A stretch of DNA of 35,340 bases from an uncultured Bacteroidota bacterium (GTDB lineage Bacteria; Bacteroidota; Bacteroidia; Flavobacteriales; BACL11). The stretch is taken from positions 1 through 35,340 of the forward strand of contig CACIJW010000012.1 in assembly GCA_902587125.1 (NCBI GenBank), in the 5' to 3' direction. Positions 18,894 through 27,805 of this stretch are shown here, in pieces. The position numbers were made by a program, and so were the translations under genes. The notes below the pieces were generated by a model, which saw only the letters and a program-made list of their open reading frames with translations, made no database searches and had not been told where the DNA came from. How positions within the stretch are numbered: the stretch's first letter is position 1; each line of letters opens with the position of its first letter.

Positions 18894-20402
18894 CTATTTA
18901 AATCTCTTAATAACTCCAGACTTTAATCTACTATAATAATCATCTAAATCAACACGAACCTCTTTTGATAATATAAGCAAACCAATGATATTTGGAAAGG
19001 CCATTGCCAGTATCATCATGTCAGAGAAATCCAGTACTGCTCCCAGTTTTACAGAAGATCCTATGATAATAAATAAAAGAAATAATAATTTATATGAGTA
19101 CACAGAAAGCTTTGTTCTTCCAAATAGGAATGTCCATGCTTTAAGTCCATAGTATGACCAAGAGATCATAGTTGAGAAAGCAAATAAGAAAATAGCAATT
19201 ACCAATAAATATGGAAACCAAGAAAATACAGATCCAAATGCTTGAGAAGTCATTTGAGCACCCTCAACTCCTTGCACATTATGAAATCCTGTGATAATAA
19301 GCACCAGTGCTGTCATAGTACAAATTACAACTGTATCTATAAAAGGCTCTAGCAAAGCAACAAACCCTTCAGAAACTGGCTCATTTGTTTTAGCTGCAGC
19401 ATGTGCAATAGAAGCGGAACCAACACCAGCTTCATTTGAAAAGGCTGCTCTTCTAAATCCTTGAATAAGTACTCCAACTATTCCACCTAGACCAGCAGCT
19501 GGAGCAAAAGCGCCTTGAAATATTAAAGCAAATACAGTTCCAATTTCCATAAAGTTAAGTAAAATAATAATTAATGCAGTACCTACATATAAAGCAGCCA
19601 TAAATGGAACTATCTTTTCAGTTACACTTGCAATAGATTTAATCCCTCCAATAATAACTGCCCCTACTAAAATAGATAATATAAGACCAAACATCGGCCC
19701 GTTTCCAGCTAATGCTGGAAACTGACCTGCTAGCTGGGCATAAGCCTGATTGGCTTGAAACATATTACCACCTCCAAAAGAACCTCCTATACAAAGTATT
19801 GCAAATAAAACAGCCAATAACTTACCAAATCCTGCCATGTTGTATTTAGCCAATCCATCACGCAAATAATACATTGGACCCCCAGATACCTCTCCATTTT
19901 CATCTATTTTTCGATATTTAATACCCAAAGTACATTCAACAAATTTTGCAGACATCCCAAGTAGGCCAGCTACTATCATCCAAAAAGTCGCTCCCGGTCC
20001 CCCAATAGAAATAGCAATAGCCACTCCAGCTATATTTCCTAAACCAACAGTTGCTGAAAGAGCAGTTGTTAATGCCTGAAAATGAGAAACCTCTCCTTTA
20101 TCATTTGGATCATCATAATCTCCTTTTACTAAACCGATAGCATGCTTAAATCCTCTAATGTTTATAAAATTCATTCTAAAAGTAAAGTAAATAGCGCCAA
20201 AGACTAACCATACTACAACAATAGGAACACTAGCTCCTATATCAAAACCCATTGCTTTAATAGGATCCCAGAAAATAACAGGAACTAAATAGTTCTCTAC
20301 AATAGGCTTGAAAAAGCTATCTATTTTTTCGCTTAATGTAGCTGCTTTTGATGTAAAAGCGGAAATAAGCATTAAAGTTAAAAGTGATATTTTTTTTGTC
20401 AT
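18894..20402 (-). CDS. Alanine/glycine:cation symporter (AGCS family)
   Basis: Inner-membrane carrier taking up alanine or glycine with Na+ (or H+). 502 residues with about 10-11 hydrophobic helices. Family marks: TFRMNFINIRGFKHAI before the first core helices, GLGNIAGVAIAISIGGPGATFWM, and AFSNEAGVGSASIAHAAAKT. The N-terminus has a signal-peptide-like helix (ISLLTLMLISAFTSKAATLS), as is common in Bacteroidota members. It is the first gene of the symporter-apt-acyl-CoA dehydrogenase run; the 68-base upstream gap shows no TAnnTTTG match. Confidence 0.92.
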   Translation of the reverse strand: MTKKISLLTLMLISAFTSKAATLSEKIDSFFKPIVENYLVPVIFWDPIKAMGFDIGASVPIVVVWLVFGAIYFTFRMNFINIRGFKHAIGLVKGDYDDPNDKGEVSHFQALTTALSATVGLGNIAGVAIAISIGGPGATFWMIVAGLLGMSAKFVECTLGIKYRKIDENGEVSGGPMYYLRDGLAKYNMAGFGKLLAVLFAILCIGGSFGGGNMFQANQAYAQLAGQFPALAGNGPMFGLILSILVGAVIIGGIKSIASVTEKIVPFMAALYVGTALIIILLNFMEIGTVFALIFQGAFAPAAGLGGIVGVLIQGFRRAAFSNEAGVGSASIAHAAAKTNEPVSEGFVALLEPFIDTVVICTMTALVLIITGFHNVQGVEGAQMTSQAFGSVFSWFPYLLVIAIFLFAFSTMISWSYYGLKAWTFLFGRTKLSVYSYKLLFLLFIIIGSSVKLGAVLDFSDMMILAMAFPNIIGLLILSKEVRVDLDDYYSRLKSGVIKRFK

Positions 20403-20470
20403 ATTATTTATAAAATTACTTAATGTTTAAGTGTATCAATAGACTATTATTAAAGTTAGCAGTCTTTTTT

Positions 20471-21376
20471 TTATTTGTTTATTTTTATTTGATTTTCAAT
20501 TATGGACAGACTTTCTTTGAGTGTTTTTGGACTATAATTAAATTTTTTCTTAGCTTTTGTAAGTTCCAGTCCTGTAAATTTAGGTCTTTTTGCTTTTTGA
20601 GCAAGAATCTTCGAACTAATTCTCTGGATATTTTGTACTGGAAAATTAAAATGTCTGGCTATCTCAACAACTATTTCATAAATACTCATAACTTTAGGTC
20701 CAGATGTGTGATAAATACCATATGCTTTGCCAATTATCACATTTATGCATGCCTCAGATAAATCCTCTGCCAAAGTTGGAGCTCTAAACTCATCATCTAT
20801 TATTTTAATTTTTTTTTCATTTCTGAGTTCGTCAATTGCCCAAAGTACAATATTTGTTTTTTGTAAATTTTTTGCAACTCCAAAAACAACACTTGTTCTC
20901 AATATGGTCCAATTAAACTTTTTGTCATAAAATATCTTCTCTGATTTTAACTTTGACAAACCATAATAGGAAAGAGGGTTTGGTGAATCATTTTCAGTAT
21001 ATAAATCGTTTTTGTTTCCATCAAAAATAAAGTCACTAGATATATGAACTAAATGAATATTCTTTTTCGAGCAGATTTCAGAAAGATACTCAACAGCTTT
21101 GACATTAACATTATCACAATGAACTTTATTTTGTTCACAATAATCAACATTAGTTACCGCTGCCGTATTGATAATAGCATCAGGAAGGTGCTTGGAAACA
21201 AAGTGATTAATTTTTTCTTGATTTGTGACATCTAAAGAGAAATACTTAAAATAATCACTATTTACAACACAATTACCGAGAGAAGTTGCAATTAGTTCAA
21301 ATCTATCATCATTGCTGATTTTTTCAATTAACTTTTGACCAAGCAATCCATTTGAGCCAGTTAACATTATTTTCAT
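20471..21376 (-). CDS. SDR-family oxidoreductase, RfbD-like (dTDP-4-dehydrorhamnose reductase superfamily)
   Basis: An extended short-chain dehydrogenase of 301 residues. Rossmann glycine motif TGSNGLLG (6-13), SSDFIFDG (113-120), catalytic YYGLSK with Y138 and K142, and the RfbD-like C-terminal part (DDEFRAPTLAEDLSEA). In characterised relatives such enzymes reduce a keto-sugar nucleotide; here no other rhamnose-pathway genes are near, so the substrate is open and dTDP-rhamnose synthesis should not be assumed. The ATG overlaps the stop of the PspC-like gene as ATGA. It is the third gene of a tightly coupled unit. Confidence 0.85.
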   Translation of the reverse strand: MKIMLTGSNGLLGQKLIEKISNDDRFELIATSLGNCVVNSDYFKYFSLDVTNQEKINHFVSKHLPDAIINTAAVTNVDYCEQNKVHCDNVNVKAVEYLSEICSKKNIHLVHISSDFIFDGNKNDLYTENDSPNPLSYYGLSKLKSEKIFYDKKFNWTILRTSVVFGVAKNLQKTNIVLWAIDELRNEKKIKIIDDEFRAPTLAEDLSEACINVIIGKAYGIYHTSGPKVMSIYEIVVEIARHFNFPVQNIQRISSKILAQKAKRPKFTGLELTKAKKKFNYSPKTLKESLSIIENQIKINK

Positions 21377-21525
21377 AATAAATATTTCATTACCAAATAG
21401 ATTGAAAGATATATAAGAAAAACTGGTGCATTTCCAAAAATAAGTGATAATACAAATGTGAGTCTGATAATTACAACATTAATTTTTGATTCATATGAAA
21501 GCCAATTACATACGCCTAAAATCAT
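21373..21525 (-). CDS. PspC-like small membrane protein (50 residues)
   Basis: A short frame, begins MILGVCNWLSYESKIN and ends YLSIYLVMKYLL. The order GVC.xLS, a short hydrophilic stretch, R-x-x-F-V-L hydrophobic helix (IIRLTFVLSLIFG) and a second helix (VFLIYLSIYLVM) is the PspC domain pattern (GVCxGLA...RLxFVLL...YLxLWLxMP). The start ATG overlaps the stop of the upstream gene as ATGA and its own stop overlaps the SDR start as ATGA, which strongly supports it as real. It consists of the domain alone; full PspC proteins of proteobacteria partner with PspB and PspA in membrane-stress responses, which are not seen here, so function is unknown. Confidence 0.85.
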   Translation of the reverse strand: MILGVCNWLSYESKINVVIIRLTFVLSLIFGNAPVFLIYLSIYLVMKYLL

Positions 21526-21740
21526 CCACTATTTTTTTGTTTTATTAAAACGTCGATTTTCTCAATTATTTTTTCTTCCAAACCCATTATTTTTTTTTCA
21601 ACCTCTAAAATTTGATTTTCTAATGCAATAATTTGATCTTGCTTTTTTTTAGATTTTCTAATATCAATAATGAGCCAAGCAAATGCAATTAGCTCAATTA
21701 CAATTAATAGTACAGTCAAAAAAATTTGCAAATCAAACAC
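21522..21740 (-). CDS. Small membrane-anchored coiled-coil protein (72 residues, GTG start)
   Basis: I do not recognise a named family. One N-terminal membrane helix (FLTVLLIVIELIAFAWLIID) is followed by a charged helix with heptad-like pattern (QIIALENQILEVEKKIMGLE), so it should be a membrane-tethered coiled coil with its C-terminus in the cytoplasm. The start is GTG at 21740, since a TAG lies three codons upstream and the only Met is near residue 52; TTG at codon 4 is an alternative. Its stop overlaps the PspC-like ATG. The topology (short TM then coiled coil) recalls PspB, which sits beside PspC in other bacteria, but I see no sequence proof. Confidence 0.7.
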   Translation of the reverse strand: MFDLQIFLTVLLIVIELIAFAWLIIDIRKSKKKQDQIIALENQILEVEKKIMGLEEKIIEKIDVLIKQKNSG

Positions 21741-21767
21741 AGAATACTAAATTAACGATATTTAATT

Positions 21768-21775
21768 TATTTTTG
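21768..21775 (+). promoter_or_regulatory. Putative -7 element close to the ydcF-like start
   Basis: TATTTTTG, an exact TAnnTTTG match, ends only 4 bases before the ATG at 21780 in the 39-base divergent gap. If used, the transcript would begin at or next to the ATG. Confidence 0.4.
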
Positions 21776-21779
21776 ACGT

Positions 21780-22523
21780 ATGTTTTTTGTTGTTTCTAAA
21801 TTAATGAACTTTATAATAAATCCCATGACATGGATTTTTTTTATTCTGTTGATGGCTTTATTTATTTCTAAACATCAAAAAAAATTAGTTTTTGCTTCAT
21901 TATTAATGCTATTCTTCTTTTCTAACGCATTTATATTTAATGAGATTTCAAGACTCTGGGGATTAAAAAAATCAATGAATACAGAAATCCAATATGATGT
22001 TGGAATAGTTTTAGGTGGAGTGGCTGATTTTGATAAAAAAAGTAACTTATTAAATTTTAATAATTATTCCGACAGGCTTTTTTTTGCAAAAAAATTATTT
22101 TTAAACGAAAAAATAAATAAAATACTTTTTTCAGGAGGAAATGGTGAGTTATTTTCAAATGACTATGTCGAAGCTATTGAAATGAAAAATTTTTTAATCA
22201 AAAATGGAATTAATGAGAATGATATTTTGATAGAAACTAGAAGCAGAAACACTCATGAAAATATTAAAAACTCAATAGAAATTTGTGAAGAAAAGAAATT
22301 TGAAAAAATTTTATTAATCTCATCATCAATGCATATGAGAAGAGCTTTGTTATGTTGTGAAAAGAACAATTTTAATGTTGACTATTTTTGTACTGACAGA
22401 ACCAAATCTTATCGAGTTTGGAAGGTAAAGCACATTTTGGTTCCTCAAAACCAATTTATAAAAAAATGGGAAGAGCTAATTCATGAAATGGTAGGCTTTA
22501 TTGCCTACAAGATTTTGCTTTAA
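21780..22523 (+). CDS. YdcF/ElyC-family membrane protein (DUF218)
   Basis: A 247-residue protein with two N-terminal membrane helices (about 5-28 and 33-52) and a DUF218 domain: GIVLGGVADF, ILFSGGNGELFSNDYVEA, IETRSRNTHENIKNS, ILLISSSMHMRRAL. The family includes E. coli ElyC, SanA and YdcF, with roles in envelope integrity proposed for some members; biochemical activity is unsettled. The N-terminus MFFVVSKLMNFIINPMTWI resembles the usual family start, so ATG 21780 is kept. A perfect 6 bp inverted repeat lies in the last codons. The stop overlaps the convergent pyrF stop region by 4 bases. Confidence 0.85.
   Translation: MFFVVSKLMNFIINPMTWIFFILLMALFISKHQKKLVFASLLMLFFFSNAFIFNEISRLWGLKKSMNTEIQYDVGIVLGGVADFDKKSNLLNFNNYSDRLFFAKKLFLNEKINKILFSGGNGELFSNDYVEAIEMKNFLIKNGINENDILIETRSRNTHENIKNSIEICEEKKFEKILLISSSMHMRRALLCCEKNNFNVDYFCTDRTKSYRVWKVKHILVPQNQFIKKWEELIHEMVGFIAYKILL
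22491..22508. terminator. Hairpin in the convergent ydcF-like/pyrF 3' overlap
   Basis: GTAGGC-TTTATT-GCCTAC is a perfect 6 bp stem with a 6-base loop. It starts 12 bases after the pyrF stop on the - strand and lies within the last codons of the DUF218 gene on the + strand. No long U run follows on either strand, so it may stabilise or define mRNA ends rather than be a strong terminator. Confidence 0.4.
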
Positions 22524-23341
22524 ATTATGCTATTACTTTTTAAGATTTTTTGCATATCATTTTGAAGCACTTTCGCACTTTCTCTTGCACATTTAGCAAA
22601 ATTCTTATCGGCTGCTGAGTAAATTATTGATCTAGATGAGTTAATTAAAATACCACAATCTTTATTTATGAGTTTATTTGATACAGTTTCTAAATTTCCG
22701 CCTTGTGCTCCAACGCCGGGAACAAGTAAAAAATTATCGGGAGCTATTTTTCTAATATTATCATAATTCTCTTCATTGGTAGCTCCAACAACAAACATTA
22801 TATTATCATTTCTTTTTAATTTTAATGAGGATTTTATTATCCTCTCATATAAGGGGATACCTTGGGAATCAACTGAGGTTTGAAAATCAGATGATCCAGC
22901 ATTTGATGTAAGAGCTAAAATTATACACCACTTATTTTTATAACTATTATAATGAGTTAAAGTCTCTATACCCATGTATGCAGACAATGTTATAGCATCA
23001 AAATTTAAATTTTTGAAAAATGCTTCAGCATATTTTTTAGATGTATTGCCTATGTCACCTCTTTTTGCATCAGCAATCCTAAAAATATTTTCTGGTATAT
23101 AATCTAAAGTTTTTTCCATTGAATTCCATCCAATGGAACCATAAGATTCATAAAAAGCAGTATTAATTTTGAAGGCTACACAAAAATCTTTTGTTGAATC
23201 AATAATTTGCTTATTGAATTCAAATATGGGATCTTCATATTGCAGTAGATGCTTAGGAATTCTTTCAAGGTCCGTATCTAATCCGATGCACAAAAAGGAT
23301 TTTTTAATTTTTATTTGATTTATAATATCTTTTTTATTCAT
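22520..23341 (-). CDS. pyrF: Orotidine 5'-phosphate decarboxylase (subfamily 2)
   Basis: Last step of de novo UMP synthesis: decarboxylation of OMP. 273 residues, fitting the longer subfamily 2 enzyme. Motifs: [13 protein letters not shown] (17-29), [12 protein letters not shown], the catalytic [11 protein letters not shown] (D91, K93, D96), and the phosphate-binding end [11 protein letters not shown]. Third gene of purM-prfA-pyrF; its ATG lies within the last 8 bases of prfA, so translation is probably coupled. Confidence 0.95.
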   Translation of the reverse strand: MNKKDIINQIKIKKSFLCIGLDTDLERIPKHLLQYEDPIFEFNKQIIDSTKDFCVAFKINTAFYESYGSIGWNSMEKTLDYIPENIFRIADAKRGDIGNTSKKYAEAFFKNLNFDAITLSAYMGIETLTHYNSYKNKWCIILALTSNAGSSDFQTSVDSQGIPLYERIIKSSLKLKRNDNIMFVVGATNEENYDNIRKIAPDNFLLVPGVGAQGGNLETVSNKLINKDCGILINSSRSIIYSAADKNFAKCARESAKVLQNDMQKILKSNSII

Positions 23342-24413
23342 CAGTTAATTTTCCAATTTTTAACTTTTGAGTATTTTCGGCAATAATTAACTCATCAACG
23401 AATTCTTGTAGATCTCCTGAAACCACAGATTGAAGGTTGTATTTTGTAAGTCCAATTCTATGATCTGTTACTCGTCCTTGCGGGTAATTATATGTTCTAA
23501 TTTTCTCCGATCTATCCCCTGAGGATACCATTGTCTTTCTTTGGGATGATTCTTCCTCCATTTTTTTTTGTAATTCCATCTCGTATATACGAGATCTCAA
23601 AACCTTTAGGGCCTTTTCATAATTCTTTATTTGAGATTTTTGATCTTGACATTGAGCAACAACGCCAGTGGGTATATGTGTTAGCCTAACAGCTGAATAT
23701 GTTGTATTTACTGATTGACCACCCGGTCCAGATGAACAATATGTATCTTTTCTGATGTCAGAATTTTTTAGTTCAATGTCAAACTCCTCAGCCTCAGGTA
23801 AAACTATTACAGATGCTGCTGATGTATGAACTCTTCCTTGTGTTTCAGTTTCAGGCACTCTTTGAACTCGATGAACTCCAGACTCAAATTTTAGTTGCCC
23901 ATATACGTCATTTCCCTGTACATTAAAAATTACTTCTTTAAAACCACCCGATGTTCCCTCAGCAACATCAACAAGCTCAATTTTCCACTTTTTCATTGTA
24001 CTGTATGATGTATACATTTTGTATAAATCACCAGCAAAAATACTAGCCTCATCTCCTCCTGTACCTGCTCGAATTTCAACGACAGCATTTTTTGAATCCT
24101 CAGGGTCTTTTGGAATTAATAAAATTTTTATCTTTTCTTCCTGCAGGTCTTTTTCCATGTTCCATTCGCTGAGTTCCATTTTAGCTAGATCTATTAAGTC
24201 ACTATCATCTGAGCTAGAAATTATTGTCTTTGCATCGCTTATATTACTCAAAAGATTTTTATAACTATGATAAGCGTCTGAGATAGGCTTTAAATCTTTG
24301 TATTCTTTATTATTTCTAACAAAAAGCTTCATGTCAGACATGGCATCAGCAGAAGATAGTTTTTTTTCTACCTCTAAAAATCTACTTTGTATTTGTTTTA
24401 GCTTTTCTAACAT
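23334..24413 (-). CDS. prfA: Peptide chain release factor 1
   Basis: Recognises UAA and UAG stop codons and triggers peptide release. 359 residues, normal. The GGQ tripeptide (231-233, in [15 protein letters not shown]) is intact. The tripeptide anticodon is PET at 187-189 ([14 protein letters not shown]), keeping the P-x-T form of RF1 with Glu in the middle, where E. coli has PAT. The frame is free of in-frame frameshift signals. The ATG shares one base with the purM stop (TAATG) and the 3' end overlaps pyrF by 8 bases. Confidence 0.97.
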   Translation of the reverse strand: MLEKLKQIQSRFLEVEKKLSSADAMSDMKLFVRNNKEYKDLKPISDAYHSYKNLLSNISDAKTIISSSDDSDLIDLAKMELSEWNMEKDLQEEKIKILLIPKDPEDSKNAVVEIRAGTGGDEASIFAGDLYKMYTSYSTMKKWKIELVDVAEGTSGGFKEVIFNVQGNDVYGQLKFESGVHRVQRVPETETQGRVHTSAASVIVLPEAEEFDIELKNSDIRKDTYCSSGPGGQSVNTTYSAVRLTHIPTGVVAQCQDQKSQIKNYEKALKVLRSRIYEMELQKKMEEESSQRKTMVSSGDRSEKIRTYNYPQGRVTDHRIGLTKYNLQSVVSGDLQEFVDELIIAENTQKLKIGKLTDE

Positions 24414-25567
24414 TAATAAATATAACTACCAAATTTTGTAGAAATAGTAAGTTTTTTTGATTTCGCTTTTTCGACTCTTCCAATAACTTTAGCTTCAACA
24501 TCAAAAGATTTAGAAATTTTAATTATTGAATCTGCATATTTTTCATCAATATAAATTTCCATTCGATGTCCCATGTTGAATACTTTAAACATCTCTCTCC
24601 ATTCAGTAACTGATTCTTGTTGTATTAGCTTAAAAACAGGTGGGATTTCAAACATTTTATCTTTGATTACGTGAAGATTTTCTACAAAATGTAAAACTTT
24701 TGTTTGTCCACCTCCAGTACAATGAATAATTCCATCAATTTTATCTAAATGATTTTTAAAAATTTCTTTTAAGATCGGTGCATAGGTTCTAGTCGGAGAT
24801 AAAACTAGCTTACCAAAATCATAATCTTGAAATTTTTCAGTTAATTTTTTGGAACCTGAATACGTAAAATCACTATTAACTAAATTATCATATGTTTCTG
24901 GGTACTTTTCTCCAATTGATTTATCAAAAACATCATGCCTTGCAGATGTTAACCCGTTACTTCCAATTCCAGAGTTATATTCTTTTTCATAGCTGCATTT
25001 TCCAAATGAAGACAAACCAATTATTACATTACCATGTTTTATGTTCCCATTATTAATGACTTGATTTCTTTTCATTCTTGCAACAACAGTCGTATCGACA
25101 ATTATTGTTCTAACAAGATCTCCAACATCAGCTGTCTCTCCGCCTGTGTGCATGACATTTATACCGAAATTTTTATACTCATCAATTAAATTGTTAGTAC
25201 CATCAATTAAAGCTTTGATAACATCCCCACTTATTTTTAATTTATTTCTTCCAATAGTTGAAGAGAGTAAAATATTGTCATGTACACCAACACACATTAT
25301 ATCATCAATATTCATAACAAGACTATCTTGAGCAATTCCTTTCCAAACATCTAAATCGCCCGTTTCTTTCCAATATGCATAGGCTAGAGAAGACTTTGTG
25401 CCTGCACCATCTGCATGCATCACTATACAATGTTCTTTGCTTTTATTTAATATGTCTGGAACTATTTTACAAAAGGCTTTAGGAAAAAGTCCTTTATCAC
25501 TATTTTTTATGGCTTGATGAACATCCTCTTTTTGTGATGAAACTCCTCTTTGTTCATATTTATCCAT
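24413..25567 (-). CDS. purM: Phosphoribosylformylglycinamidine cyclo-ligase (AIR synthase)
   Basis: ATP-dependent closure of FGAM to aminoimidazole ribotide in purine synthesis. 384 residues, the longer form typical of Bacteroidota. Motifs: N-terminal [74 protein letters not shown], and [13 protein letters not shown]. First gene of a purM-prfA-pyrF unit joining purine and pyrimidine synthesis with translation termination. The 36-base gap after the PorE-like gene shows no clear -7 box, so it may also be served by the upstream promoter. Confidence 0.94.
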   Translation of the reverse strand: MDKYEQRGVSSQKEDVHQAIKNSDKGLFPKAFCKIVPDILNKSKEHCIVMHADGAGTKSSLAYAYWKETGDLDVWKGIAQDSLVMNIDDIMCVGVHDNILLSSTIGRNKLKISGDVIKALIDGTNNLIDEYKNFGINVMHTGGETADVGDLVRTIIVDTTVVARMKRNQVINNGNIKHGNVIIGLSSFGKCSYEKEYNSGIGSNGLTSARHDVFDKSIGEKYPETYDNLVNSDFTYSGSKKLTEKFQDYDFGKLVLSPTRTYAPILKEIFKNHLDKIDGIIHCTGGGQTKVLHFVENLHVIKDKMFEIPPVFKLIQQESVTEWREMFKVFNMGHRMEIYIDEKYADSIIKISKSFDVEAKVIGRVEKAKSKKLTISTKFGSYIY

Positions 25568-25603
25568 AGTTTATTATGAGAATTTGTAGATATTTGAAAA
25601 TAG

Positions 25604-27583
25604 TTACTTTGAGGTATCTTCAATCAAAACTTTGAACGTTGTTCTTCTGTTGTATTGATTGGCTTTATCTCTATTTTTTCTAAATCTCATTTTCTTTATG
25701 TATGACTCTGTTAGAACATCACCTACCTTCAAATTACCATCTTTTTGCTCAATAACATATGGCTCGCTCTCACCCATTCCAAGAGCAGTAATTCTACTTT
25801 TACTAATGCCCTTTTCTGTCAAATATCTAACACACTCATCAGCTCTTTTCTGTGATAATCTTTTGTTTTGTATGTTACTTCCAATAAAATCTGTGTGTGA
25901 TTTTAATTCAATTTTGACGTCTGGATTGTCATTAAGTGTTGTAACAAGCATATCTAAATCTTGCATAGATTTTTCTCTTAGATCAAACTTAGCAAAGTCA
26001 TATTCAATTCTAGGTAAAATAATTTCCTTTTTTACAGGGTCTAGTTCAAAATCCAAAAGTATTGTTTTGTCATTTTCAATGCCATGTGTGGTTTCAGTTT
26101 TGATATTTTTTAGAAACTCATTTTTGAATGCAATTATTTCATAGGATGTCAATGGCTTTAACCTTACTTTGTATGCTCCAGAGTTATCTGTTTTAATATC
26201 CTTTTCACTACCATCACTTCCCACAAACTTAATGGTTGCATCTGTCAAAATTGCTCCAGTTTTTGAATCAGTAACAACACCTTGAGCAAAAATAACAAGT
26301 GGAGGCAACTCAAAACCATAAACGTCATCACTGCCTTTGCCACCTTTTCTATTTGATGTAAAATAACCTCTTTCTCCATCAGATTCTATAATCATTCCAA
26401 AATCATCAGATGAGGAATTTACTGGAAATTTTAAATTGATTACTGAAGAATATGCTTCATTTTCATCAGGAGCTGTTTTGAAAATATCATGTCCGCCCAT
26501 TCCAATATGACCATTTGAGCTAAAGTAAAGTGAACCATCTTCATGTAGAAAAGGGAACATTTCATTAGCAGAAGTATTAACAGCAGGACCTAAATTAACA
26601 GGTTTACTCCATTTATTTCTCTTTTCTTTTTTTACTATCCATAAATCTTTACCTCCGTACCCCCCTTTCATATCTGAGGAAAATATTAAGGTTTTTTCAT
26701 CATTACTTATTGACGGATGTCCAATTGATGTATTACTATCAAGCTTTATTTGTAGAGGTTGTGGATCACTCCAAAGCTGACCATTTCTTTTACTAATGTA
26801 AATCCTGCATCCAAGAGATTTTTTCTTTTCAACTTTACATTTGGTTAAATACATCGTTGTTCCTCTTTTGTTTAATGCAACTGATCCCTCATTCCCATCT
26901 CCACTAATGGGTTCACCTACTATTTGAGGTGCACTCCACTTATTTTTTTTGTCTAATTTGGTTAAATATATGTCAGTAAATGATTCTCCTGTTCTGTCAT
27001 CAATTTTATCAGAAAATCCTCCTTTTCTTGATGATGTAAAATAAATTTCGGAATAATCTCCATTTCCAAATGAAGGAGAGAAATCACTGTATCTTGAATT
27101 AATTATTGGCATCAATTCAACTTTATATCTTGTCGGGTTGGAAAGCCATTCGATTGAATAATTACAAGATTTGACTCCTATCTCACCTCTTACATCTGTG
27201 GGATTAAGCTGAACATATTTTTGATATTGTTCCAATGCTTCATCGTATTTTTGATTCATTCTTAAAACATCACCATATCTAAGAATTGCTATAACATCGG
27301 GATACTTAGCCTTTATTGCTCTTTTATAATAATTTTCTGCTCTTTTTATGTTACCTGATAATCTGTAACATTCTGCCTGTTTGAAAATAATTTCTGATTT
27401 TAAACTTCTACTTTTTGTTTTTTCATATGCTTTTTTGTAAAGTTCAGCAGCTTTATAGTATTCTTCAAGTGCAAAAGCTTGATCAGCCTTGGCAACTCTT
27501 TTGTTAATTTTTTGAGAAAAGGAATTATGCCCTAGAAAAATAAAAAAACATAATATGAAATAAAACTTTGTATTCGTTATCAT
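25604..27583 (-). CDS. PorE-like OmpA-family protein (TPR, PD40 propeller, regulatory-like domain, OmpA)
   Basis: 659 residues in the four-domain order known for PorE of the type 9 secretion system: signal peptide (1 to about 24, FSQ end), TPR repeats (about 33-135), WD40-like PD40 propeller blades (about 165-430, e.g. SPSFGNGDYSEIYFTSSRKG, HPSISNDEKTLIFSSDMKGG), a carboxypeptidase-regulatory-like beta domain (GVVTDSKTGAILTDATI, about 436-500) and a C-terminal OmpA peptidoglycan-binding domain (LKSHTDFIGS...NKRLSQKRADECVRYL, about 535-655). PorE of Porphyromonas gingivalis is a lipoprotein; here no lipobox Cys follows the signal, so it should be periplasmic but not lipidated. Bacteroidota carry several such paralogues, so T9SS membership is inferred, not shown. 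Confidence 0.85.
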   Translation of the reverse strand: MITNTKFYFILCFFIFLGHNSFSQKINKRVAKADQAFALEEYYKAAELYKKAYEKTKSRSLKSEIIFKQAECYRLSGNIKRAENYYKRAIKAKYPDVIAILRYGDVLRMNQKYDEALEQYQKYVQLNPTDVRGEIGVKSCNYSIEWLSNPTRYKVELMPIINSRYSDFSPSFGNGDYSEIYFTSSRKGGFSDKIDDRTGESFTDIYLTKLDKKNKWSAPQIVGEPISGDGNEGSVALNKRGTTMYLTKCKVEKKKSLGCRIYISKRNGQLWSDPQPLQIKLDSNTSIGHPSISNDEKTLIFSSDMKGGYGGKDLWIVKKEKRNKWSKPVNLGPAVNTSANEMFPFLHEDGSLYFSSNGHIGMGGHDIFKTAPDENEAYSSVINLKFPVNSSSDDFGMIIESDGERGYFTSNRKGGKGSDDVYGFELPPLVIFAQGVVTDSKTGAILTDATIKFVGSDGSEKDIKTDNSGAYKVRLKPLTSYEIIAFKNEFLKNIKTETTHGIENDKTILLDFELDPVKKEIILPRIEYDFAKFDLREKSMQDLDMLVTTLNDNPDVKIELKSHTDFIGSNIQNKRLSQKRADECVRYLTEKGISKSRITALGMGESEPYVIEQKDGNLKVGDVLTESYIKKMRFRKNRDKANQYNRRTTFKVLIEDTSK

Positions 27584-27674
27584 TGATTAATATATTTTCG
27601 CTAAAATAAACAATAAATTTAAATACTGTCTAAGAATATAAATTCAATAAAAACAAGTAAATGTTAATAAAGTA

Positions 27675-27704
27675 TTGAAAAGTTTCATAACAATCACATT
27701 TTTG
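27675..27704 (+). promoter_or_regulatory. Possible glnA promoter
   Basis: TTG at 27675-27677, 19 bases, then CATTTTTG at 27697-27704, which matches TAnnTTTG in all but the first base. Spacing fits the Bacteroidota -33/-7 pattern. It would give a leader of roughly 95 bases. Confidence 0.35.
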
Positions 27705-27773
27705 ATTTTGTTTTATCGTTCATATTTTTTTTAATTGAAATATTAATTAAAAATTATAATATACCAACAACAT

Positions 27774-27790
27774 AGTGTAATATATACACT
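27774..27790 (+). promoter_or_regulatory. Palindrome just upstream of the glnA start
   Basis: AGTGTA-ATATA-TACACT is a perfect 6-base inverted repeat with a 5-base spacer, ending 15 bases before the glnA ATG. It could be a protein-binding site or an RNA hairpin near the ribosome entry region. Position next to a nitrogen-regulated gene makes it worth noting; no factor can be named. Confidence 0.35.
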
Positions 27791-27805
27791 TTAAAATTTA
27801 AAAAA

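Larger units (their letters stand above)
27584..27805. other. Divergent intergenic region, PorE-like gene / glnA
   Basis: The largest gap in the window, 222 A+T-rich bases between two divergent genes, so it must hold both promoters. For glnA a -33/-7-like pair and a palindrome are listed separately; for the - strand gene I see no TAnnTTTG match. No small gene with recognisable product is seen. Confidence 0.6.

Noticed and set aside
20440..20475. AGACT ... AGTCT followed by eight T residues as a terminator
   Set aside because: The U tract would be on the + strand, but both neighbouring genes are transcribed from the - strand; stem only 5 bp with a long loop.
20471..21376. Calling the SDR gene rfbD (rhamnose pathway)
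   Set aside because: No rfbA, rfbB or rfbC neighbours; only superfamily-level motifs are visible.
25659..26144. A 161-codon + strand frame opposite the PorE-like gene
   Set aside because: Fully antisense to a multi-domain gene; serine/leucine-rich composition is that of a shadow frame.
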